From: Prunus persica
Taxonomy: Eukaryota; Streptophyta; Magnoliopsida; Rosales; Rosaceae
DNA length: 64,000 nt
NCBI RefSeq assembly: GCF_000346465.2
Contig: NC_034010.1
Location: 13,488,482-13,552,481 of the forward strand
Reading direction: 5' to 3'
Shown here: positions 32,399 through 44,219 of the stretch, in pieces
How the letters are laid out: every line of letters begins with the position of its first letter
Numbering within the stretch: the first letter of the stretch is position 1
The notes under the pieces: generated by a model
Database searches by the model: none
Told to the model about the DNA's origin: nothing
Seen by the model: only the letters and a program-made list of their open reading frames with translations
Position numbers and translations under genes: made by a program

Positions 32399-32809
32399 TG
32401 TTATAAAATAACCTGGAATATATGCGGATATTGAGCTACACGTAGAATAGATAAGACACAGCTTTTAACGAAGTTCGGCTATGCCTACGTCCTCGGAGAG
32501 CAGCAGCAGTAACCTTTCACTATAAAATAATATGGCTACAACTTTAGTGTTTACAACATATGTGGCTCACTGAATTTTCTCTCTAGGAGAATTTCTCTCT
32601 GCTTTCTCTTCTCTCTTTTCTTTCTTTCTTTTCCTTTCTCTTTTTTTTTCTTTCTTCTTCTTTCCGTTTCTCTTCTTATTTATAGGCTGAAATAATCACT
32701 ATTCATCACTATTCATCACTGTTCACCCGTGACAGACAAACTCTATCAAAGCCGCCAAATGAACAGTAATGAATAGTTGTGTGGGCTTCATATCAAGACT
32801 TTTACAACA
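32399..32809 (-). repeat. 5' LTR of the copia element
   Basis: 411 bp, TG...CA ends, nearly identical to 26325-26723. It should carry the promoter for the element's RNA. Confidence 0.9.
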
Positions 32810-32814
32810 CAGCT

Positions 32815-33171
32815 TTTGTTTTCTTCCTTTTTTTCTCCACATGCAGTGCAAAGGATTTCTTGAGAGGATAAATTATTCAATTGGCTGGGCTATAAATTTT
32901 TTTTTTTGGGCAGCTTAAAAAACAGCCATATGAGTGGTGGCTTTGGTTAGTCATGCTTATGGTCCGTCCCTCCCTGGGCTCTTCTGCAATATTGCATGTG
33001 CATTCAGTGTTCAGGAAAATCTGGAGCACACAGTTAATCTAACCTCCTTGGCAATGACAAGTCCCCCAAGCTGAAGGGTTTTAATCGGGCACATTTTTGT
33101 ACTACTACATGTGCATGGAGAGAAATTTCTTGTCATGTTATCCTCGTTGTATTTCAATTTCACATGTTTCA
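32815..33171. other. Short interval between the copia and hAT insertions
   Basis: No feature recognised. Two T-rich runs and non-coding sequence. Confidence 0.4.
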
Positions 33172-34482
33172 TGCATACACAGTGGCGGATCCAGGATTAT
33201 GTAAACAAGGGGGCTTAGTGTAAAAGTTCTGAAATTTTTCTACAAAGAAAATAATGCTAAAAAGATAGAAAGATAGTACTTCCATTCATAATTCATAACA
33301 AAACCAATAATACAAGTTACAATTGTCCACGACGAGTTTTCATATTCTGAAAACGTTGCATTATAATTTCGTTATCAATACAAGCAAAAACATCTCTCTC
33401 AATGTAAACAATCAAGCTATCATTCAACCATTGATCTCCCGTTCTGTTGCGAAGTGGATTTTTAATAATATTCATAGCGGAAAATGCCCTCTCCACTGAT
33501 GCAGTTGCAACCGGTAAAACCAAAGCCAATATAAGAAGCAAATACACAAAAGGAAATATTTCATGCATTCCTTTCTCCACCATTTTTTCCGCAAGACTAC
33601 TAATCCCTTCCAATTGAGAAAAATCACTACTCGAACGCATATGATGAACATAAACACCAAGTTGATCTTCAAGCATCAATAAGTCTCTATCCGAAAAATC
33701 ATAAGGATAAAATTGAGCAAGACGAACTAGCTTTCGTTTGTCAAAAGCCACAAAGTTATTTTTTGGACTCAAGCATGCCAAACAAGTAAGTAACTCAGTA
33801 CTTACCTCGTTGAAGCGATCATTTAATTCCGCAAGTTGCCCATCAATTACATGAATAAAGATCTCCACACGATAACGATGATAATTTGTCTTCATTGGAG
33901 CATTACGCCGTGATCTCCCTGGAATTACATATTCCTCATCCATGGTAGGAACTATAATATCATGTTTGTAACAAAACGAGGATGCTTGCTCAACCAATTC
34001 TTCAAACTCATTATCCCTCATCAACTGCAGGTTTTCCTTGCATGTTTTCACTAAATTCATTGCACTCACAATGTCTTGATCTTTCTATTGCAATGCTAGA
34101 GACAAAGTGTTTGTTATTCCCAATATAGCTTTCATTACAAATAAGTGAAACACAAACTCAAAAGATTGTATTTCTCTCCATAACTTATAGGCTTCACCCA
34201 AACTATCATTAGGATTATCATCAACATGATATTTGAAGCACATTCACCACAAATGGGAACATAGAAATGATACTAATCAACGTACCATAATGTGAGTTCC
34301 ATCGTGTATCGCCGGCACGTTTGAGAGTCCTTTCTTGATTTAAGCCCCGCCCCGTTATAAGACAATCATCTTCAAAAGCTCTCACATGCTCTTCTTGGTA
34401 TTGTGCTCTAAGTGCATCGCGACGCTTACAAGATGCTCCAACCACATTAACCAAACTATTAGCCGTTGTGAAAAAAGAGTTG

Positions 34483-36822
34483 TTTAAGGACCCGCCCCGA
34501 ATTTTTTCCAAAACCCGAGACGAACCCTTTAAAATTCCTGACATCACTCCGATGCCAGACCCAAATACTAAAGACCGAGACTTTCTGCCGAAAATTCGGC
34601 AGAGTCTCCCCTATAAATTGGACGTTTCTCAAAATTTCAACCTGCATAAAAACGCATTTAATATTCCCAACTGGCAGCATGCACAATATAATTTCATGCA
34701 GTTCACATAAATTGGCCTTCGGCCTTCCAATAATTCTCAACAGACTACCAAACAATTCAATTACCAAATATGACTAATATTTAGTCTGCGGCTGCACTAA
34801 TAACCTTAGGCTGCCTACGTACCCTCCTTGAGGGATCAAGCCACACGTAGTTCTTCCCTAAAACTCAATTCCACACATCGGCGATACCTTATTTCATTTC
34901 CCTGTATTTCACAAATCCTCCCCATACGCCGGTACAAACAACGCCACGTATGGGGCCTGTCAACACGCCGGATAACCTACGCCACGTGCGACCATGCCAT
35001 ACTATCATAATATCTCCCCATACGCCGGTACAACCAACGCCACGTATGGGGTCTGTCTCAACGCCGGATAACCTATGCCACGTGAGACCTGCACATCATA
35101 TCACAAGTCTCCCCATACGCCGGTACAACCAACGTCACGTATGGGGTCTGTCGACACGCCGGATAACCTACGCCACGTGCGACCTCAACACAATATCACA
35201 TAGCTCCCCATACGCCGGTACAACCAACGCCACGTATGGGGCCTGTCTCAACGCCGGATAACCTACGCCACGTGAAACCTGAACATAATATCACAAATCT
35301 CCCCATACGCCGGTACAACCAACGCCACGTATGGGGCCTGTCCGCAACCGGATAACCTACGCCATGTGGGACCTCACTTTCACTTGGTGGTACTTGTAGT
35401 AAATCCAACATCCGGGGAGGTACCTACAGTAGTGCGTATAGCACTCCAAACTGACATTCTAGACTCTGTTGTACCCTTGTACAACCATATATACTTATAT
35501 GAATAATTCTAATAGTGTAACCCTCCACAATAGTCTAGCTCCCGATAATCTCCCCTGGAAGGGTGAGATTACTCCGGGAGACTCATGGTCAACCAAGGGT
35601 CAAACTACTCTAACCCTGGTCAAACGGACCTGCAAAACCCACGACCTCCAATTTCTGATCCGAAAGTCTCTATGGGTTCTACCATGTATAGGACACTTGT
35701 CCTGCGAGTTTGGTTCAGATCGGAAAGTCGGATTTCTCACGATCGCACGATCTGACGGTTAATATAAAATATAAACTTTAAATTATTATTCGGAACATCC
35801 GGGGCTCCGATTCACGATCCGTGAATTCCTACACGATCCTAGATTAACATATATTAAATTTGAGACCATCCAACGGTCCCAACCTATCGAACTCGGATAA
35901 CGCACACTATGCGATTATCCGTTCGACAGTCAAACGACGTTCGAATTGAGATCCGCGAAATTCTACGCACTCGTGACAACCTAAGGATCTCATCGGAACA
36001 CATCGCTACTTTTTATACAGTGCCCACGCGCCGCCGCACGCGCCGGCAGCGCGTGGGTGCCCAAAGCGATAACGCTTCGGCGGAAAATCTCAAAACCACG
36101 GCTCTAAACTCCTACCCTAGGTATAATACCCTATTTGGAGCCACTTTTGTTCTTGGACCTACCCCAAAAAGTGGCCGGAAATGGCCGATCACGGCGGCCA
36201 AAGTTTTGGCCGATTTTCAATTCGAAAATGGAGTTGTCTACGCTAATAATCGATCTAATCCTACACAACAGGCAGCTAGAGCATGAAAAATAGGTGAGAA
36301 ACCATACCTTGCTCGTCGGATTTGGTGGCCGGAGGAGGGAGATCGAGCTCCTTGAATTTTGGGTTAAAACCGGTCGGATTTTTGCATTTTCCAGCGAGCA
36401 CGGGTGGTTCCAGTGGCTGAGATTGGTCGGGATGGAAAGAGGAAGATGGCACGGTTCTTTTGGGACCGGTGCCACCCCGAGTGTTGGCCGGATGCGGCGG
36501 CGGCGGCTCAAAAACCGCCGCTGTGAACAGTAACAGGGGGGGCTGTTCTGCGCGCAGGAGAGAGAGAGAGAGAGAAAATCTGATTTTATAAAAAATCCCA
36601 TTTCGAAATATTTATGATTGTGCCACTGGGCTTCTTTTGACCATATTTCTCTCGTTACAACTCCGATTCGAGCCCACTACGTGTCTATGAACTCGTCTCA
36701 GTACGACCTATCTAAAAATACAAGTCACGGTCCCAAACTCTCTCCGGTTAAAAATATGACTAAAATACCCTTAATTAATTAAATAATTAAATAAGGGTTA
36801 AATTTGGGGTTGGGGTGTTACA
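34483..36822 (-). mobile_element. LTR-like insertion (solo LTR or terminal-repeat derivative) inside the hAT
   Basis: 2340 bp flanked by AGTTG on both sides (34478-34482, 36823-36827). On the minus strand it begins TGTAACACCCCAACCCC, a common plant LTR start, and ends GGGTCCTTAAA(CA), so direction and duplication length fit an LTR retroelement. I find no gag or pol and no second LTR inside, so a long solo LTR is likely. It carries the 95-bp array and, at about 36560, an AG microsatellite. Minus-strand open frames within it (e.g. 36131-36601) look like GC-rich noise. Confidence 0.65.
34921..35390 (+). repeat. Five-copy 95-bp array with hairpin core
   Basis: Copies start at 34921, 35017, 35112, 35207 and 35302 (spacing 96, 95, 95, 95). 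Each begins CCCATACGCCGGTACAAC, reaches CCACGTATGGG about 34 bases later, and continues CGCCGGATAACCTACGCCAC. CCCATACG and CGTATGGG are inverse, so every unit can form a stem-loop. The units also hold G-box-like CCACGTG words. There is no coding or CRISPR character: unit and spacer repeat together. Confidence 0.9.
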
Positions 36823-38199
36823 AGTTGACATCAATGTTTTTCTTTGCTACCGCAACAAGAGCTAGTTGAAGTTGATGAGCAAAGCAATGAACATAAAATG
36901 CACAAGGTTGTTCTCTCAAAATCTTTGTCTTAAGGCCATTGAACTCACCTCTCATATTGCTAGCTCCATCATAACCTTGTCCTCGTAGCTTGGAAAAGCT
37001 CAAATTCGCGGAAGAAAAGAATTCATCAATTGCTTCCTTTAGTGCACTTGAAGTAGTGTCGGTTACATGTTGAACCCCTACAAACCTTTCAATTATTTGT
37101 CCTTTGTCATTCACATAACGCAACACCATCGCCATTTGCTCCTTTATTGAAACATCACGTGCTTCATCCACCATTATTGAAAAATATCTATCTTTTACAT
37201 CACTCAAGATAAGATCAATGGTTTCTTTGGCACAAGAATTGACAAGATCTTTTTGAATTGAAGGAGCTATTAACTTTAAATTTCCCAGAGCATTTTCCAA
37301 CACAACGGCCTTAACTTTTTCATCATGATCCGCAAAAAATTGCAAGAGCTCTAAATAATTCCCTTTATTACTTGATTGTGCACTTTCATCATGACCACGA
37401 AAAGAAATCCCTTGCCGCAACAAATACCTAGTGCACTTAAGTGATGCATTCAAGCAAGTACGATAAGCCGTGCGAGCTTGGCTTGTTTGCTTGATCACAA
37501 TTGTTTCAATGTGTGTAGTTTGATGCATCAAATTGTAAGCAACTTCTCTAGCTTGGTTGTGAACACTACCAACCGGTCCAATATGAAGGTTAAATCTTTC
37601 TTTCGCCTTCTTCCAATTATTGAAGCCTACCCCAGTGAATGCATCACCACCCACTTGATCAAAATTAGATTTGAAGAGATAACAATGAAGACAAAACGCA
37701 GCATCTTTAGCAATACTATATTCCAACCAATCATGATCATCAAACCAATGAGCAATGAAGCGTCTATTAATTCATGATTGATTAGTTTGTGGGAATTTAT
37801 AACTTCTAGGTTGACAAGGTCCCTTTTGTAGATATGCTCTTCGGATCTCATCCCTAATATTAGGACTATAATCCGCCATTCGAGTTCTTAGTCCAGGGTC
37901 TGCTTGAAGATTAGCTAAGATCTCATCTACTTCAATTGGTCTTGCATTTGAACTACCCGGATTAGACAGAGAAGAACTATCCGTAGATAATTTTCTTTTA
38001 AAGAATCGTTCCATAAATCTACAAATCAATTAATTCAATCAATCATTAATTTTTATCCAAATTATCATATGAATATGAAAATTTCAATAACCCACTCTCA
38101 ATATTCAATATACTCCCTAAACTCATATCAATCAATATTCAATATACCAAATTATCATATCAAATAGCAATCAATATTTAATATACCCAATCAATTCAT

Positions 38200-38460
38200 A
38201 TTATCAATCAAGCATAAACTCAATCAATCTACATTAATATGATTATCACTATGATTCATATCCATAAATTTAATTACATAAAAAAAATATCAATATGATT
38301 CATATCCATAAATTTCAAGCATAAACTCAATCAAGCATAAACTCAATCAATCAATATGATTCATATCCATAAATTTCATTACATAAAAAAAAATATCAAT
38401 ATCAACAATATATATTATCACTATAATTATTAATATCAGATTTTCCATGCTTACTTACTT
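38200..38460. repeat. Short tandem repeats in the hAT 5' subterminal region
   Basis: ATATGATTCATATCCATAAA recurs at about 38249, 38291 and 38355, with AAGCATAAACTCAATCAATC-type words between and A-runs following. This is AT-rich subterminal sequence upstream of the transposase start. Confidence 0.65.
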
Positions 38461-38687
38461 GTAGTTTAAAAAATGGGCGGCGGACGGCGGTAGAAGGTGG
38501 TGGTGATCGGCACTGGGCCACCGGTGAAGAGTTGATGGAGGTTGTCCAAGGTTGGGAGGTTGGGAGGTTAGGGTTTGAGAGGATGGGAAGAGGGGTTGTG
38601 GAATTGGGAATGAAAGGTTGGAGAAAATGAATCTGTGCAGAGCTGCTGTGCGTGTGTGCTGTTCTGTTTTTTTTTTTTTTTTTTTTA

Positions 38688-38778
38688 AACCTGGCCCAAA
38701 ACGACGTCGTTTTGAGGCCAGGTCAATTAAAAAAAATTTGACTGAGCCTTGACCAAACGACGTCGTTTGGCAAGGCTG
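38688..38778. repeat. Two adjacent large palindromes centred on ACGACGTCGT
   Basis: CAAAACGACGTCGTTTTG (38697-38714) and CCAAACGACGTCGTTTGG (38753-38770) are perfect 18-bp palindromes. Each extends imperfectly to ~30 bp (CTGGCC...GGCCAG and AGCCTTG...CAAGGCT). They lie ~200-280 bp inside the right hAT end, where transposase-binding sites commonly occur. Confidence 0.8.
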
Positions 38779-38979
38779 GTTTTAAAAAAAAAATTACGCG
38801 CAGCGCAGCTGCGCAGGACATTTCGTTGGGGCATTTCGTCGAGCACATTGTGTGCATACAAGGGGGCTTCCAGCAGCTGTCCAAGGGGGCTTTCATGGAC
38901 TCCCTTGCCAAATTTCCAGCCTTCCAAGGGGTCGTCCGACCCCTCTTGTCTCAACGTGGATCCGCCACTGCTGCATACA

Positions 38980-40020
38980 CCTACTCGTTTTGTGTTTTGT
39001 GTGTGTGTGTGTGTGTTTTTTTCTGAGTGCTTGAGAGAGAACATGAGAAAGGAGGAGGGAGGAAGGAGTAACAAAAGTGAAAACAAAAATTAAAAACTGA
39101 AATATATTTGAAATTATTTTCACTTTTGTTACGATTTCCTCCTATATCCTCTCATCTCTCTCAATCTCACCCTCACTCTAATTCTCACTCTCATTTTCCT
39201 TTATACTCTACCATAAAAAATGAAAATTAAAAAGTAAAATTAAAATGGTTATCGAACAGGCTATTTTTCCACGTCACATATGACATATCAGTTGGTGTGA
39301 AATGAACAATCATTTTTTATCCCGAGAATCTTTTTTATTTTTTATTAGGTTTTTTGAGAATCGTTTTTACGATGGAATCCGACGACCGTTTGCCATCTGG
39401 AAAAGTTAGAGACCTCGAAAATGAGGTTTGTGTTATATTTAGTAAATGCAGACAACTACAACACCACTTGTTAAATGCAAAGCTCTTGATTTGTTGGGTG
39501 ATAATAATATTAATTCACGCGGAATAATGAAGACCATGTAAAGATTGCTCAAATTGCACGCAACTGCACCAAGCAAGATTCTGAAAGCCTAAAACAAAAG
39601 GACAAAGTACAGCTAACAGTCAAGCATTTGAAAAGTTTCAAAGGAAGAAACTGTAGACAAAGAAATTTTGGAAATTCGTGTTTACAAAAACCAAAGTTAA
39701 TCGATGGTTGTAGGTGGTTTTAGTTCCCTCGTCACTTGTGGGGACCGAAAATCAAATCCCACGTAGTATGGCCAAATTCATGTGGCACGATTTGTAAGAT
39801 AATATCTTGTTTTAACCATGTTTGTGATCTTCTAATGGCAGTTTACATTGATCTAGGAGTATAGACTTAAACATTATCTGCAGTTCTTGTTAAAAGAGTG
39901 TTTGAATTGAAAATAAGAACCTTGAGAATTCCTAATTCCATATGGATTAAAATTAACAACCAATTTTAATGCAAACTGGATTACTTAAGTGTTTTTTAAT
40001 GGCCAAAACACTTAAGTAAA
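38980..40020. repeat. Intergenic with TG microsatellite and an inverted-repeat hairpin
   Basis: A TG microsatellite lies at about 38998-39017. At about 39050-39145 the arm GGAGTAACAAAAGTGAAAA and its inverse TTTTCACTTTTGTTACG flank ~25 bp, with pairing extending outward through GGAGGA/TCCTCC and GAGAGA/TCTCTC words. This could be a MITE. No gene to 40020. Confidence 0.55.
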
Positions 40021-40021
40021 T

Positions 40022-40160
40022 GCATATAAATAGAGGTCCATTCCCTAACAGTCAATTACTCTACTCATACAGAAATCTCACCACATTGGAGAGAGAGCTC
40101 AAGAACTGCATTGGAGAAGAATTTCTATCTTACCTATTGAAGCTATGTCGAATCAAGGTT
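40022..40160 (+). promoter_or_regulatory. Possible orphan promoter with first exon
   Basis: GCATATAAATAGAGG (40022-40036) is a strong TATA box. It is followed by a leader and ATGTCGAATCAAG at 40146, then GTTAGTG, a plausible splice donor. No continuing exon was found downstream, so this may be a promoter fragment left by a deleted or transposed gene. Confidence 0.3.
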
Positions 40161-41207
40161 AGTGTTAATGAATGAAGGCATGACAGAACTTACATGATTA
40201 AAAGCAAGTGAAGACGTGGATTAGTTGGACTTCCCTCCCACTAGAGAAGTGTGAGGTAGGAAGGGCATAACCCAACCAACGACTACCCACGATTATGAAA
40301 TGGAGAATGGGATGCGCAAAGCCAGGGAGGTGGAGTTGAACCCAAGGTCTTGAAGCGCTAGAAAAGCCCAACGGAGCCTCAACCAAAGGTACGAAAAATT
40401 TGAGCATTGAGAGTTCACTGAACAAACACTGACTTGAGCGTCAAAATATCTTTTGTAATTAGCAATGCATTTGAATAAGAGGAGCCGGAATGGGCGAAAT
40501 TATACTTGGATGGACTACATACAGATAAGTACGACATATTCACTTTGATGATTTTATAACTAAATGCCACTAATTTACATAGTGCTTATTTTAAATTTGG
40601 ATGTCCATCTATCTTATAAATGCACATTGCATTAGACATTCAAGCATCATAAGTTTTAGGTATTGACTACACTGCATTGATGTAATCACGCCACTTCATC
40701 GTGAGAATTGTTCCGTGGACTAGGCCACATCATTGTTTTTTAGGCATGTCAATAACAAACTTATGTGCCTCTCACAACAAGTAGATTTGGCATTCGTGTC
40801 GTGTTTGCAGTATTTGTGTTAACCTACTTTTTTTAATGGGTTGACACGACACGACCCGTTAAGAAAACGGATGAAAAATATCAAACACGAACACGAAATC
40901 AACCAGCAAGTAGTTATAAGGAGCAGCGGATTAATATTAATGGATGTAGTACACCACGAAGAATGGAATCATCAGCCTCCATACTAGTTCATAAAAGATC
41001 CAGCCGGAGTCTTGGATCAAGGGTTCAGATCCAAATGCATACAAGTTTGCTCAATGATTTGCAAGAGGCCATTGTTGGTAACAACCCTCCTGTGCTCATC
41101 TTCCTTGTCATTCCCCTTGCAATTGTGATTGATTTTTATCACTTCAGAAGAGTAATCACTTTATTATTACCATCCGTTTTTCATCTCATAACCAAGGAAT
41201 CTAGGTG

Positions 41208-41260
<53 letters not shown>

Positions 41261-42303
41261 GGGGAATGGGGGAGAAAGAGACGAAAGAGAGGAAAGAGAA
41301 GGAGAGAAAAGAAAATAAAAAAAAGAGAGAGATATAAATTTATAAAAATGCCCTTGAGCTTAACGGGTTAACATGTATTTGCGAATTAACATGACACGAC
41401 CCATTAACTTAACGTGTGGCTAACGGGTCAACACGATATCAACACAAAACGATAACTCAGACCCAAATACTAAATTTTTTTTTACGAATTCATGTCGTAT
41501 TAACGGGTCTGTACGATATTACTATGTCTAACAACAAACATTTGACTTGTTATAAGATATTTTATCAAAGCCGTCCATGCGACAAAAGTATGCTTATATC
41601 ATGCACACAACAAGTGTGGGCTTGGGGCATCTATGCTGTTGTGCAAATGTTAATATTTGGAATTGCCTAAGCACACTTGTCAAAATTTTCTTGCTTATGA
41701 GAACAGTAGGTTCCTATTTCATGTATTTAGAATTAGTTGTTCAAGTATCATGCAGTTACTGATCGATGTATAATTACATATTATTTTGTACCCTTCTATC
41801 TTATGATTTCGTTATTTTTTTAAATTAAACTTGTGTTTTTAATTTATTTTGTGTTTGTTTCAGTGTTTTAAGCTTTAGGACTTGTTGAGGCTCAAAAAAT
41901 CTAAAGCTGGGTCAAAATATATTTCTAGTCAAATACAACACTTAATTGGGGAAGAAGCCCGATTGGGGTATGCAAGAGTTTGTCGTGTACGCTTGCACAA
42001 GTTATGGTCCACGTGCCACACCAAGAAAATACGTAATCCACTACGCAGAAAGGTCGTAACAAGCCCTTAAAATGTGGCTCTATGAACCCGTGCTTATAAT
42101 CCCATTGAGTGCCATTTGGCCCGGCTATAGCCTATTACAATATGGCAAAGCTCGACCACAAGCATGCCAAATAACACGCAACGCCAAGTGAAAAACCTTT
42201 ATCTTGGCATCAAGCCACGCTACAAGCTTAAGTGGGTCCAAACTACACGAATTCTTGGGGCTTGCTGAGCGGGTTGTGGTATGGATGATTACGAGCTCAT
42301 GAG
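40161..42303. other. Intergenic with AG microsatellite
   Basis: An AG microsatellite lies at about 41211-41256. Around it GGGTTGACACGACACGACCCG (40849) and inverted TAACGGGTCAACACGAT words (41424) suggest the two arms of an old inverted-repeat element of ~0.6 kb, but I could not fix its ends. No gene was recognised. Confidence 0.35.
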
Positions 42304-42309
42304 GCCCAT

Positions 42310-43861
42310 TTGTAATACTCCAAAAAAAAATTAAAAGTGGACTTTCGTATTTCAGTGAAAAATAATAATATTACAGTGAAGAATGATTATGGGTATTTTA
42401 TCAAGTGATTTTGGATTGAGACTATTGGATTAAGTGTGTAATTTCAAGTTGGATAAAAATGCCCTTATGTAACATCTTGTGAATTTTTCAAAAGACATTT
42501 AAGAAATTGAGGTGAGACCATTATGATTCTTAGGTAGTACGATAGCAGTCGACTCAACTAACACGTAGGTAATCGTTTCTGATTTTTGGGCCAAAATGAC
42601 CAAAATACCTATATGTGTTAAAATAACCAAAATACCCTTGTAGGGGAAGAAAAAAAAAAAAAAAGGAAATCTGCAACGTGTATGCAAAACCATACTCTTC
42701 CATTCATTCTTCCCCCCTTCCTTATACATTTCCTTCAAAATTTGATCTTGATATCAATTAGGGGTGAGTTGTTCACCTATTAAAGATGAATCATCTAGTT
42801 TAGGCTAAGTGTTATGATTTCTTAAGCTAAGATAAGATTGTAGGATGAAGGAGATGGGAGTTGGTTAAGGAAGAGAATGTAGAATAGGAGGAAGAGAAGA
42901 AAAATTGCCAAGGCAAGTCAATTTCGGATTTTTGATTTTTGATTTTTTTTTTTTACTTTGTGTTTGCGTGATTCTAGTCCCTTGAAGAGTGTTTTTGAGT
43001 CACTTAAGTGATAGGGGAATTGAATTGGAAGAGTTTGAATTTTCATTTTCGGGTTAGGTGGATAGAGCAATTTTTCAAGTGTGGGTGTTTACGATTTTGG
43101 TTCCATTTTGAATTTTTGATGAGTTCTAATAACAGGTATGAAGTTTAGAAGAGTTTTAGAAGCTTTAGGAACAACATGGGGGGTGATAGAATGGTTGAAA
43201 ATGACTTAGAATCAAATCTGGAGTTGGGCTCACCCATCTCTCACGAAATATTGAGTACAACCAGTAGCGTGTGGGGTGAGTGACTTGTGGGATCGGCAAT
43301 GGGTTGAGTAACATGCGGGTTCAGCACTGGATTGACCCGCATGTTCACTTGACCCTTCTTCCTTATCCTCATGTTCACTATTGGCTTCCCTATGGTCCTC
43401 ACAATTCTATGCCCCCAAATTCTCACTGTTTACTGTATCAGGGTCCTTAGCTTGGTCTCTTATAGTTAGAGCCTCTTTATTCCTACCTATTGGAGTTTCT
43501 TCAACACGAGCCATATAAGTGTGTTCCAAGTAAATTACCACCACTCTTTGATAGGTAAGTGATACTAGATCACATCATTCAAGTACTTGAAGTATCCATT
43601 TCTATATCAAGTTTCTCACGATACTCTGGTTAACAACCTCTTGATTCCCTCGACACAATTATTGTCAAGTTAAATCTCTACAATATTAGAACTCCTTCTT
43701 AAATTTTGATTTCTTCTAATTTGATTACTATGATTCGTCTAGTCTTCATAATCGAATCTCACTAGATGACAATGTTGAAAACCTTAATCCCCAAATTTTA
43801 ACTTTATTTCTCAAAATTTTAATTCAATTTGTGTGAGGGTGGGTTCTACTTTGTTGCATCA
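42310..43861 (+). mobile_element. Probable solo LTR, 1.55 kb
   Basis: It begins TGTAATACTCC and ends TTGTTGCATCA, with CCCATT on both sides (42304-42309, 43862-43867). TG...CA ends plus a 5-6 bp duplication fit an LTR. There is no coding sequence inside. The repeat is short enough to be a chance match, so this is tentative. Confidence 0.4.
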
Positions 43862-43907
43862 CCCATTGAGATTGGTAGAAAATGGCCCACGAGGTAGAAA
43901 TTCCTAA

Positions 43908-44219
43908 GGGATTTTTGTAGAAATGTCATCTGAACTTGGACATCAGTTTTAATTTGTCACCGTAAAGAAAAATTTAAGCAAAATGTCACCTTAAGTTTTC
44001 AAAATCTATGATTTGTCACTTGACTTTAACATCATCCAATTTTCCATCCATTTTGAAGGGTATTTTAGTCTTTCCAATATGTAAACCCTTTTTTTAATAT
44101 AATTTAAGGTGAAAATCATAAATTTTGAAAACTTAAGGTGACATTTTGCTTAAATTTTTATTTAAAATGATAAATTAAAACTGATATATAAATTCAGGTG
44201 ACATTTCTACAAATATCCC
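43908..44219. mobile_element. Long-arm MITE, ~312 bp
   Basis: The left arm (GGGATTTTTGTAGAAATGTC, on through AAGCAAAATGTCACCTTAAG) is the inverse of the right arm over ~130 bp with few differences. The flanking 9-mers AATTCCTAA and AATTATTAA match at 7 of 9, suggesting a MULE-type duplication. It lies ~190 bp upstream of the coiled-coil gene's first exon. Confidence 0.75.

Larger units (their letters stand above)
26325..32809 (-). mobile_element. Complete Ty1/copia LTR retrotransposon
   Basis: Terminal repeats 26325-26723 and 32399-32809 both run TGTTATAAAATAACC...TTTTACAACA. The 5-bp flanks CAGCT (26320-26324, 32810-32814) are identical. On the minus strand the order is 5' LTR, primer-binding site (TTATCAGCACGA at about 32385-32396), long leader, gag, pol, polypurine tract (CCAAGGGGGAG at about 26724-26734), 3' LTR. 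The LTRs differ by a few substitutions plus two indels in pyrimidine and AGTAATGAAC repeats, so insertion was recent. Both coding frames are open, so this copy may be able to move. Confidence 0.95.
33317..38029 (-). pseudogene. hAT transposase (DUF4371/dimerisation-domain type), broken
   Basis: Pieces on the minus strand, 5' to 3': 38029-37772 (MERFFKRKLSTDSS..., basic N-terminus), 37726-36818 (TTF/zinc-finger-like YSIAKDAAFCLHCYLF and DUF4371 core with SIMVDEARDVS and YDGASNMRGEFNG), then after the nested insertion 34547-34221 (RRDALRAQ...RAGDTRWNSHYGTL) and 34069-33317 with the C-terminal hAT dimerisation domain (LALVLPVATASVERAFSAMN). The catalytic-type acidic and Trp residues are still visible. 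Breaks: an in-frame TGA between the first two pieces (about 37770), the LTR-type insertion, a frameshift near 34235, and a TAG near 34090 before KDQDIVSAMN. Removing the insertion with one AGTTG copy keeps the frame (IDVN then SFFTTANS), so the gene was open there when the LTR element landed. Confidence 0.85.
33180..38971 (-). mobile_element. hAT element with nested LTR-type insertion
   Basis: The inverted ends CAGTGGCGGATCCA (33180) and TGGATCCGCCACTG (ends 38970) are perfect over 14 bp. The flanks TGCATACA (33172-33179) and TGCATACA (38972-38979, one extra C before it) give the 8-bp duplication expected for hAT. A hAT transposase of the DUF4371/zinc-finger-MYM-like kind runs through it on the minus strand. 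Without the nested 2340-bp insertion the element is ~3.45 kb. The copy is dead: nonsense codons and a frameshift are listed under the gene. Confidence 0.85.

Noticed and set aside
34921..35390. Regular array with partly palindromic units, CRISPR-like at first sight
   Set aside because: Whole 95-bp units repeat, with no unique spacers, inside an LTR-type element of a plant genome.
36131..36601. 156-codon minus-strand frame in the LTR-like insertion
   Set aside because: GC-rich, Ser/Pro/Arg-biased, no recognisable domain, and bounded by an AG microsatellite; more likely chance.
40198..40425. 75-codon minus-strand frame
   Set aside because: No family pattern, no promoter or splice support.
40740..41540. 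hAT-type element with TAGGCATG/TATGTCTA ends
   Set aside because: Possible arms are visible, but I found no matching 8-bp target duplication and could not fix the ends.
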